From: Ophioderma brevispina
Taxonomy: Eukaryota > Echinodermata > Ophiuroidea > Amphilepidida > Ophiodermatidae
DNA length: 64,000 nucleotides
Direction of reading: 5' to 3'
NCBI GenBank assembly: GCA_023653785.1
Contig: JAMKCH010005439.1
Coordinates: forward strand, 89,163-153,162
Shown piece by piece: positions 1 through 8,800 of the stretch. Each line of letters starts with the position of its first letter. The stretch's first letter is position 1. The notes beneath the pieces were generated by a model. That model worked only from the letters and a program-made list of their open reading frames with translations, was not told where the DNA came from and did no database searches. Both the position numbers and the translations under genes were made by a program.

Positions 1-177
1 GAAAGGTACGTGCTTCCGCTTTCCTAGAGGATAGCATCAGAACGATATATATGTGCTTTATATTTGTTTTTGAAAATTTTAACTAATTAGTTCTCCAGAT
101 AGACAAGAATGAATATCCGGCCAAGCGCACTTTTTTCAACACTTACGTGGGCTTAATAAATATTTACAATAGGACAG

Positions 178-290
178 GATATAGTCAGTTAAATAAATAA
201 TCCAAATTAGTTGTAAAAACTCTGTCGCCGTTGATAGTTTTTGTTTTATTCTGGTTTTATCATAATAAATGGGACTTTCAAACAGCCGTG
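178..290 (+). mobile_element. 3' part of a CAGCTGTTTGA-end MITE
   Basis: The last ~110 bases match, base by base with few changes, the right-hand part of the elements at 54174-54571 and 33082-33504 (shared stretch around ATAATAAATGRGACTTTCAA followed by an AACAGCYGTG end). Only the end distal to the first inverted terminus is recognisable here; the left part is diverged or missing. It is non-coding. Seen by direct comparison within the window; the TE class is inferred from the two fuller copies. Confidence 0.7.
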
Positions 291-562
291 ATATATGAAA
301 ATCATTATTTAGGTTTTTATAACCCAAACTTGCAAACATTATATTGCACATCGGCAAAGTAAGGTGTAAGAAAACGACTTTCTATTACAGGTTTTTTGAT
401 CAAAATTATAAACATAATAATATGTAGTTCAGCGGTACTCAGGCTTTATGGTGTAAAATGGAGACTATAGACTTCCTTTTGAAAAAAAAAAAAAACAAAC
501 ATTTATCAGTAAATGTTCCCCTGCTTTTTACAATTAGAGGATGTAAAGAGGTTCCTATTTAG

Positions 563-741
563 AGGCTGACTTTTGTCAGCATTCTATGGCACTGTTATAC
601 TGTACATTTAAATGTTTACTGCATGAAAACGGAGAATCCGATTCATCTCTAACTATGGAATATTTTCAGTTGTAGATAACTATTTTAATTATTACACACA
701 CACACACAGAAAAACATATTTCGAAATCTCTGAGGCAATCT
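563..741 (-). mobile_element. TTAA-flanked MITE, family AGGCTGAC (copy 1)
   Basis: A 179-bp non-coding element that begins AGGCTGAC and is closed by TTAA at 742-745 (the left site is TTAG, one change). Its body, including CATCTCTAACT..GGAAT and the terminal GAAATCTCTGAGG block, matches the reverse complement of 58403-58579. A short CA microsatellite (about 696-709) has grown inside it. TTAA target sites are typical of piggyBac-like and Kolobok-like transposases; which one moved this family cannot be told from the sequence. Confidence 0.75.
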
Positions 742-889
742 TTAAAATATATTAAAATTTCAATTGGTTTTATTGTTTAAGAAGTCAGAAAATGCGACAA
801 ATTTGGTGGAATCAGCACTAATTGGATACCGCGGTAAATTGAGAACGTAAAACATCACCCAACCAGTAGGATTTACTACTTGGGATGTC

Positions 890-1012
890 ACTTCTTCTTC
901 TTCTTCTTCTAATTCTTCCTCTTCCTCCTCCTCCTCTTCCTTCTCTTCTCCTTCTGCCTTTTCCTTTTCTCCTCCTTTTTCTTCTTTCTCTTCTTCACCT
1001 TCTTCTTCACAT
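890..1012. repeat. Pyrimidine-rich CTT/CCT tract
   Basis: About 120 bases almost free of purines on this strand, built of CTT, CCT and TTCTTC units. It is simple sequence; no gene or element boundary is visible. Such mirror-like polypyrimidine DNA can adopt triplex structures, but nothing here shows a function. Confidence 0.85.
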
Positions 1013-1015
1013 GGG

Positions 1016-3550
1016 TATTCCCAGTTTGTTTAAAGGATATTCATGGAAGCCCAGCATATGATTAGCTGCAAAAACCAAAGCAATGATAGCGCAATGGTAG
1101 GCAATATTAAATTTTCAACACCAGGTCCATATGAAACACATACATTCATGTGTTAAGACATTATGGTATATAAGCCTCGTTAAGCTAGATCTATATGAAG
1201 TTTAATGGTATACGTGTCTGTGCAATCTCGAGTTTAATCAAAATACCATCTCTCCTATTCCTATATGTTGTGTTGCGCCCTCACACCAATTGAACTAGAT
1301 ACGGGTTATTGGCCAATAAAATATACCACAGAACGTTGGGTACCTACAAGAGTTGAACAATGTTTTTGTCATAACGTCTTGGACATAAATAAAGATACAT
1401 TTTTGGGAAAGAAATATGATGTAGGAATAAAAGATCTAATTTCTTCGATTTAACTCAGTCTAATAATGTCTCGTGAGAGTACGAAAACATGTGGGGTTAT
1501 TTCTTAAGATCACTACTGCCACTAAGATGAATAGATGTAAAACTGGGAAATTTTTATGGACAGTGATTTGAATTCCCATTTTCCTTTCTTTCAAGAAACG
1601 GGGGGCCGTACTGTTCATGTTTCTTTAAAAACGTGTGTTGATATCTTAAGGGTTTAGGGTATTTTTTAATGTTTTAAAGCCATATTTTTGGGAAAGAGAC
1701 GTTCACGCGTGTAGTAATGTTAATTAGTGTTAGTGTGATAGACAAACCACTGAATAAATAGGTGAAAGCTGATTTTTTTTTGCAGGATAGTATAGTGTAA
1801 GTAGCAACATATCACAAAGTCCCCCAAGAATCCCCGATGTGCTATTTGAGAAATAAGGGGTAAAGTTTGTACAGGACAAATTCTAAATGTTCCAAGCGCA
1901 TTCCAATGTTATCACGTTTGTGTCATTCCATATAGGATTGAAAAAAGATCAAGTTTTTCACCTGCAATGTATGGATTATTAACAATATGGAAATACTTTC
2001 AAAGTCACAATGGGCGGTAAAGGGCTCAGAATGCTCCGGTCCTTTCCAAAGGTGTATCAAAGTGTTTCGTCTTATTGAGTATAACTGAAAGATATAATTC
2101 ACAAGCCCTGTCTCTTATAAGGTCAATATTTCAAAAGATGTAGATAGTGTGAATGAAGCATATTTTGCCAAAAAAATGACCATACAATCATGTCGAGTAA
2201 TTTAATTAGTTTAAACATTATAATCCTACCGTTTTGACACCACGTTGGCCTTGACAATTTTTTTGGGCCTGTATGCCTATTTCTAAAGTTGACAACTATA
2301 CATTTTCTTATTCAGTTTTTATTAGAAGAATACACTAGTCCATAATTTAGCTCAATGAAACAGCTTGTACCGTGTATAACTCACCACCCCCCCTACGTTC
2401 TCAATTAGCACAAGGGGGACACTTGGGGACTTTGATCTGTTGGCTATGCACAACATTGGTAAGTTCCTAAAAATCATCTTATGCCTTACAGTGTGAGTCA
2501 AAATGGATTTGTTCCCAATATGTTTTTTTTTTCTGTCCAAACTTGCAGGTACTCTTAAAATTGTAAGGTAGTTTCAAAAGTCATTTAAATACTTTCCACG
2601 GACTTTTTACTTTTTCATTTTGGTTCATGCAATCAATATTTGCACTCATATAAATAAGGCCCTCAGATTTGCCCTTGTACAAGATTCTAATTGAGTTGGT
2701 TAATTGAAGCGCCAATTTCACGTGGGATATACCTAATGTATCTTTTACCACACTGGGGGGATAAATGTAATAAAATGCCCCAGTGAGTATAACACAGGCC
2801 AGTTATAAGTTATTATTATGCAACAACACGTGCCAACTATTTGACTGTTTAGAATTCTTTAAGATTTAGATGACTCGTTTTAGCTATTAACTAAGGCAAA
2901 GCAAAAAGATATTAAAACACACCAAAACCAGTTTCAATTTAAATGATACCCCTTAGTTTGGCAAAGGTCAAAGGTCCAGACGCTTATTTGAAACAATTTT
3001 CTTTCATGATAAAATATTATAATTTTTTGTGCTAATTATCTCTATCGTGAATAAATGGCCACAAACAGAATTTCTTGCCTTTCTGCGTTTTCTTTCTGTA
3101 TCCTGGTTTGTGAATTCCCTGTTCACATGTTTACTGTACTATAGACATTTGTACACGTGTCATTTTGGGAGCCCTCTAAAATGAGGCCATAATTGAAAAT
3201 GAAATGCAAATAATCTCGGGATTTTTGACATGTGATTGAGAATTAATATTTGTTAATATAAAAGTATATAATAATTTCTAAAGATTACAAAATTTTTTGT
3301 AATATTTTGTGTTTCCATCGGGGAACATCATTTAGACTCACACTGTATTTCTTTTCCGCCTTCTGGCGTCCATACCTAAAGTTACTGGAGTCGTAAATTT
3401 GCTCGAAAGGCAATTCATCAGATTACTAATTGATGTAACCTGTGGTACATCATTTTAACCCGGTGCAAATATACTCTTCTCTTAATTTTTTACACTTACA
3501 CTTCTTTGAAATCTTAAAGCGCGGTTTTGTGTTGTCTGTTGGTGTTTTCT
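1016..3550. other. Unassigned AT-rich non-coding sequence
   Basis: Only short random ORFs (the longest is 62 codons at 1265-1453) with no recognisable domain. Short homopolymers such as the C run near 2386 are present. I see no terminal inverted repeats, RT motifs or tRNA-like boxes. Confidence 0.5.
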
Positions 3551-3604
3551 AATCTAGCGTGGTGCAGTTGAATGGGTGGGTGCATTTCATATTCCACGAA
3601 ATAC

Positions 3605-3945
3605 TTTTTCACCTTCCCTCCTTCCTTCCTTCCCTTCCTACCTCCTGGTCCTTCCCCGTCTTTCCTTTCCTTCCTTCCTCTTCGTCCTCCTTCTTTCTTC
3701 CTTCCTTCCTTTCCTTCCTTCCTCCTCCTTCCCCTTCCTTCTTCCTTCCTTCTTCCTTCCTTCCTCCGTTCGTTCTTTCTTTCGTCCGTTCTTTCCTTTC
3801 GCTTTCCTTTCTTCCTACCTTTCTTCTCCTTCCTTCCCTTCCTTTCTTCCTTCCTTCCTCCTTCCTTTCTTCCTTTCTCCTTTCCTTGCTTCTTCCTTTC
3901 GTCTTCCTTTCTTTCCCGTTCGTCCTCGTCCCCACCAAGGGTTTT
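3605..3945. repeat. CCTT/CTTT polypyrimidine microsatellite
   Basis: About 340 bases of degenerate (CCTT)n/(CTTT)n. It produces long overlapping open frames on both strands (Ser/Phe/Pro/Leu-rich on one, Lys/Arg/Glu/Gly-rich on the other), which are artefacts of the repeat. A run of about 14 G near 3966-3979 follows, inside a GGTGGTTACCACACCCC-type motif that recurs in degenerate form near 5425. Confidence 0.95.
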
Positions 3946-4019
3946 TGTACTGCGTTCACGACCAAGGGGGGGGGGGGGGTGGTTACCACACCCCTGATTT
4001 TTCGTAATTAAGCGACAAA

Positions 4020-4885
4020 CAATCATCTTGTTTGGTATCAGTGTGTGCTACATATTGTCCTTTCTTCAAATCAAGTACAAACATATCAATTTTTAAGCAA
4101 TCATGACGTCATAGTGACGTTCATAACTGAACTTATTTTTTAGCCAAATTTGTAAGCAAAAATCGCCCAAAAGCTAGGTTTATCGAACCGTTTTTGCATT
4201 TATCCGCAAAATTGGTATTTCTTTGCCACTAATTGGTGCCAAGTAAGCATACACATGTATTACTCTAACAATATAAAAAATACAGTGTGTGCTTACATAG
4301 CACCTACTTACATAAAGTAACCATTTTTTGGCATTTTACACATAGAGTAGGAGGTGGCAACCACCCCCCGTTCCGACTTTGACGGGACGGGGTGTGACTT
4401 CCCATGAAGGGTGTGTACCCTCCACCTCCATTTTTTTTCCTCGCTAAAATGGCCGCAAAGTATGAACTTACAATTACATAAAAGCCTTAGATCGTATTCA
4501 TTTGCGTTTTTTGCGACAGGGGATCCCCCTTGGTTGGACGAGGGTTAAGCTAAAATAAATGATTATAAACATGTGGGAATATAGTGAGAGGATTGTGGAT
4601 CAAAGACGTAACTCCATTTTACATATACTACGCGAATCAAACAAATTAATCAGCAAGGATTGTAGATGACCTTGAAAGAATCACTGAATCATAGCTTTGT
4701 TGTTGTTTTAATCAAGCAAATCTAAATATACTTCCAAGTGTTGAACAAATGAAAGATATCGACTGAAAATTTGGAACTGGTATATAAAATCTTCACACAA
4801 AATCTCAGCCAATTGATCCTGACGTGTAAATGAAAACGGTTTTCAACACTACTACTGTAATCAAGGTATAGAACAAAATGGCAAA
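4020..4885. other. Unassigned non-coding sequence
   Basis: AT-rich, no coding signal. It contains a YY1-like AAAATGGCCGC at about 4445 and a short GC-rich stretch with CACCCCCCGTTCC and GACGGGACGGGG (4360-4395). I see no element ends. Confidence 0.4.
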
Positions 4886-4889
4886 ATGG

Positions 4890-5176
4890 TGCGCCCCCTG
4901 CAGGCGGAGTGCCCATCTATCTGTCATTGGCGTTTGTTGGGCCAGACAGACTTCCTATTATAATGGTGCTGTGGGGGTTCGCATCCTCCCGCACAGCGAG
5001 TCGTTTTGCATTCCCAGCATATTGCGCTAACAATTGTTATACTCCTGGGTGGAGAGAGGCAAGCGAAGGGGTAAAGTGCCTTGCCCAAGTGCACAACCAC
5101 ATTGGCGACTATGGGGGCTCGAACCCACAACCTTGCTTATGAGGCGAGCGATGATCCACTGCACACGTGTGCCCTA
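4890..5176 (-). mobile_element. tRNA-derived SINE (copy 1)
   Basis: Read on the minus strand from about 5176, the element starts GGGCACACGTGTGCAGTGG (A-box-like). About 45 bases later it has GGTTGTGGGTTCGAGCCCC, a good RNA polymerase III B box, then the GTGCACTTGGGCAAGGCACT and CACCCAGGAGTAT blocks common in tRNA-derived SINEs of marine animals. The head is shared with 8240-8352. The 3' limit is uncertain; the tail down to 4890 is a guess. Seen: boxes and the shared copy. Inferred: SINE class. Confidence 0.75.
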
Positions 5177-5179
5177 CCA

Positions 5180-5985
5180 ATAGATACAACAAGGATATGC
5201 CCAAATTAAGGACTTAAAATATAGCAGTATCCTAAACAACCCCCATGGGACCTATATTGTTTCTTGCTCTGCAACAGGTAAATTGGTGTTTGGATTTGTC
5301 ATATCAGTTGGCACATTGGTATATATAGATTCTTTGATTAGTCCGTAGTTGAAGTAATCTGCCTTTTAGTACATCTCTTTAACCATCTTGAGCCATTTTT
5401 ATATCGATACACTAAAAAGGAGGGGGACTGTTACCACACACTTGGAATTTCGTTATTTGGCAGTTTTTCTCACATGCGACATTTAAACATAATAGTAGGC
5501 GCGTTGGTACACATTTTAGTATCGATGGAAAGAGGAGAAGAATAGCTTCAAACCATGCATATGGCGCGATACTAGGCATGTGGACACGTCTCTCCTGAAA
5601 GGTGAGTGCAGCAGGGCAATGAGCCCTTCTGACTTAGATAAAGTAGAGCAAAGCTAATAATTTGAAATCTGATAAGTGTAGACATGACTAACTAAAGGGC
5701 AAACTGATCGTATGGGAAACATATCTAGGGGTGAGCGACACAGAGGCATAGCCATGATAGCTTTGTCTTGTCCCTTTTGAAATTCATCATATTTCGATAG
5801 GCACTTAGGCCTCAAAGTGTGTGTGTCTGTTTCAATAGCCATTGACGAAATAAAGAGATTTTTGTTTGTTTTATCCATTATCAAAAACTCTAACGCCATA
5901 TTACATGTTAGTTTTAGAATGACAAGGTCGAAAATGCTATCCACTCACAAAACAGGTTGAAACATACAGTAGGGGAATATAAAGG
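5180..5985. other. Unassigned non-coding sequence
   Basis: No coding signal. A GGGGGACTGTTACCACACAC segment at about 5422 is a diverged relative of the GGTGGTTACCACACCCC segment at about 3980, so both may be ends of one dispersed repeat, but I cannot find a second terminus. Confidence 0.35.
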
Positions 5986-5988
5986 TCA

Positions 5989-6090
5989 TCAGTCCGGAAA
6001 TAAAAGTCGTCAGTCCGGAAATAAAAGTCGTCAGTCCGGAAATAAAAGTCGTCAGTCCGGAAATAAAAGTCGTCAGTCCGGAAGTAATTT
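5989..6090 (+). repeat. 21-bp minisatellite, about 5 copies
   Basis: Five near-identical 21-bp units (core GGAAATAAAAGTCGTCAGTCC) in tandem. The array runs directly into degenerate TTAGGG-type repeats and is closed by an inverted copy of its own core (CGGACTGACG at 6129-6138). It is non-coding. Confidence 0.95.
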
Positions 6091-6094
6091 TAGG

Positions 6095-6138
6095 GTTAGG
6101 GCTTAGTGTTAGGGTTTGGGTTAGGGTTCGGACTGACG
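6095..6138 (+). repeat. Degenerate interstitial TTAGGG repeats with inverted end
   Basis: Contains TTAGGGTTAGGG, then variant units (CTTAGTG, TTAGGGT, TTGGG), and ends CGGACTGACG, the inverse of CGTCAGTCCG in the preceding array. TTAGGG is the usual metazoan telomere repeat. Here it is short, degenerate and bounded by an inverted repeat, so it is an internal element part and not a chromosome end. Confidence 0.85.
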
Positions 6139-6159
6139 ATGTTTCGAACTAAGACTATC

Positions 6160-7255
6160 TACCCTTACACGAATTCCCCAAAACAATTGGCCAATCTGAG
6201 CCCTGCCTCATGTATGACAGTAATTAAAGGAATGCAGCTGCAACAATATGACCTTTTGGTTATTCACAAAGTAACTTACACGTAATGAATTACACAACAA
6301 GAATTAGAATTGATTACTCGCTTTTTGGTGCCGAAAGAATGTGACGGTTGGCATTTTAATAAGAGGTAAACGCTTTGTGGAGAATAGAAAAGAGAACGTT
6401 AGCATTTGCCTATATCACACACAAACTGGGTATATCGGTTATTGCACAGGAGTTTCTCCACAGAAAAAAAGTGTTAATCTAATAGATAAACTGCCTTTAT
6501 TAATACTTTACGAAATACGTTTTAATAACTTATCTTGCGAAATTTAAGACACTCCCTCACTACTCCCCATTATTTGCCTAGTCAAATCTTAGAAAAAAAA
6601 TAATTTTGTGGAGTGTTATGTACAAAAATCACTCAACGATAGCGGGACATGAATTCTCTATCGCTTTCATCTCTTAAGGTGCATAAGAGAAATAAGAACT
6701 TGCAGATATGAAACTTAAAACGAAACTTTAAGTGCTATCTGAACCCATTACAGAATAAAAACCAATAAGATTTCAGAAAGTGTCACTCAAACTCGTCTTA
6801 ATATTATACTACAAAACTAAATAAATGTCAATAAAAAGGTCTCTCGCACAAGATCAAATGTTTTTACGGCTGATAAGGTTGCTTTGGTACGGCAATCAAA
6901 TAATGCAACACAGGCGGGTATTATTCACAGAGAATTCGCACGTTAAAGAACACAGACGAGTACGAACATTGGTTTTTCTTATTAATTGACATGACTTACA
7001 TTATTCATGGCGTCTCTTGTCTGGTTGGAAAAGGATAATACTATTACAGGAAATTCATAATGAAGGAAAAAGCTGAGTTTTTTCTGCGAAACGATTAAAT
7101 TGGTCAAACGTCTTCGCGTATTAAACTTACAACAGGTCAATCATTCTCTTACCCCAAAGGATTACAAGCTCCGCGTGTCTATTTATTAATGCAACCAATT
7201 CATTCATTGTGTCCTCACAAGTTTTCGTTTTCGCTTGGACATGACCGACAAACTC
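6160..7255. other. Unassigned AT-rich sequence
   Basis: No ORF longer than 68 codons and no repeat partner that I could find in the window. Confidence 0.4.
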
Positions 7256-7620
7256 CTATCATAGGTAAAATTTTTGCGCGCATTAGAAAACTTAACGCCT
7301 TGTCAGAATTTCTCAGGCACGCCGAGCCTCCACGCACTGTAATATGCAAATTAAAACGTGCTTAGGCGCACGCCTCTCGCCCCATTAACAAATCGCTTGA
7401 TGTTGTTTCGAGAACTTGCCCGGGTGGCGACACATCACCTGCGCTTAGCCCCCACTTTGCTGAGAAAACTCTGGTAGCGATTATACCTTAACACCGCGAA
7501 CGGAAAGACCTGATCCTTTTTTTTATAACGACAACTTCTCAACTCGCGAACGGAAAGACCTGATCCTTTTTAATAACGAGAACTTCTCCACTTCCGGTTT
7601 CAACATCGCCACCAAAACAG
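7256..7620. other. CpG-rich block with a 50-bp direct duplication
   Basis: Much richer in CpG than its surroundings. It contains TAATATGCAAATTAA (octamer-like ATGCAAAT, about 7340). Two tandem copies of a 50-bp unit begin CGCGAACGGAAAGACC at 7495 and 7545. It lies directly before the foldback element at 7625. It could be a regulatory region or part of a larger mobile element; no TATA or coding exon downstream supports a promoter call. Confidence 0.45.
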
Positions 7621-7624
7621 TAGC

Positions 7625-8223
7625 CACCCGGTTACGGCAAGCTAAAAGGTCATAACTCTTGGTCACCACCGTTGCTTTTGAGAAAAGTGAGAAGGCAGCG
7701 CGTTACTTTCAGGGAGTGCAAACACGTTGCTTTCACTTATGAACGCGTTGCCAACCGATAGAGGGCTTTCACCTCACTCATCATACCCTATAACAAAAGT
7801 GTTAGTTCCCCGAGTCATTCCTCATTCATAATCAATTTAATACCCGAACTCAAAAGTAGTTGTGTTATTCAAAGTGCAACCATCTTTTATATGCATACAT
7901 ATCCAACAGCAATGTCGTTCTTCTAATTTAGAAAGTCTCCAAATAATTGTAATGGCCTTTGCCATTCCCCTCAAGATGGCCCGCTAATTCCGAAGGTGGA
8001 AGACGTCTTTAGAAAAGTAAACAAAAGACAACACGTTGTTAAGCGTTTGATCAGGAATTAAAAAAAGCAACGCATTGCTAATGAAAGCAACGCACAATTA
8101 CTGTCTGACAGTACCGTTTATTTTTTCACTTTTCTGATTGTTAGATAAACAACAGCGTTGAAAGTCAACCCACGCGTTTCTGGTCATACGTTATGACCCT
8201 TTTTAGCTTCCATAAACCGATAC
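7625..8223. mobile_element. ACGCGTTG-type foldback element (copy B) with 7-bp TSD
   Basis: About 599 bp with long imperfect inverted ends. The left reads CGGTTACGGCAAGC..AAAAGGTCATAAC; the reverse complement of the right reads CGGTTTATGGAAGC..AAAAAGGGTCATAAC. The direct repeat CAGTAGC flanks both sides (7618-7624 and 8224-8230), a likely target-site duplication. Inside are scattered AACGCGTTG-like motifs (for example GAACGCGTTGCC at about 7741). It is non-coding and related to 60727-61700. A SINE begins immediately after the right TSD. Confidence 0.75.
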
Positions 8224-8239
8224 CAGTAGCTGTAGTTGA

Positions 8240-8352
8240 ACGGGCACATGTGGTCCAGTGCAGTAGATACAACGACCGGCCTCATGAACTAAACGGCATT
8301 GGTTTGAGTCCCGCTGAAGCCAATTGTTGTGAACTTGTGCAAGGCACTTTAA
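8240..8352 (+). mobile_element. tRNA-derived SINE head (copy 2)
   Basis: GGGCACATGTGGTCCAGTGC (A-box region), then TTGGTTTGAGTCCCGC (B box), then GAACTTGTGCAAGGCACTTT, which parallels the minus-strand SINE at 4890-5176. The body after the tRNA-like head is replaced by the dispersed repeat that starts near 8345. It is probably truncated and inactive. Confidence 0.7.
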
Positions 8353-8800
8353 AGTACTACTTTCCAATAGAGGGAATTTCTCAACAGCATAGCCCATTAA
8401 GTGACCAATGGGATTCACATTTGATTTTGACACTTTGACACAACCGTAACCACGGTTACCAGCCACAAAACTTGTAAATTGTAATCGTATGTGACCTTTA
8501 ATGACCCCAAAGTGACCTCTACTTACCAAATATTCAAATATTTAGGTCATTTTAGCACTCTCCTTGTCTCAAGCTTGAATTTTTGATACCAAATATATGA
8601 TTAGTGAAACGTAATTATTTTACCATTACTACGAATATGTATAAAAAAGGGGCGTGGCCTATGACGTCCATTATTGTGGTTTGAATTTTTTGGGCCACCC
8701 CTTCTGAAATTGGCTTAACATACCCCAAGGAAGGTTGTGCCAAGTTTTCATGCATTTTGTCCAGAAGGGCACGATCTTGGTGAAATTTGATTTATCACTT
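8353..8800 (+). repeat. Dispersed repeat R1 (copy 1) with GC box and CRE-like site
   Basis: Matches 35465-35930 in the same orientation and 30290-30630 in inverse orientation over several hundred bases (AGTGACCAATGGGAT, ATTCAAATATTTAG, GGGCCACCCCTTCT). A conserved centre near 8650-8675 has GGGGCGTGGCC (Sp/KLF-like) next to ATGACGTCC (CRE-like). It is non-coding. Class unknown; two of its three copies abut the YY1-motif repeat family, so both may be parts of one larger element. Confidence 0.75.

Noticed and set aside
3514..4026. Long overlapping open frames of 126-170 codons on both strands
   Set aside because: They are translations of a CCTT/AAGG microsatellite; composition is Lys/Arg/Glu/Gly on one strand and Ser/Phe/Pro on the other with no domain.
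5060..5176. Functional tRNA gene on the minus strand
   Set aside because: B box is good but no cloverleaf acceptor or anticodon stem can be drawn, and SINE-type blocks follow.
6095..6138. Chromosome end (telomere)
   Set aside because: Only a few degenerate TTAGGG units, with ordinary sequence on both sides and an inverted-repeat boundary.
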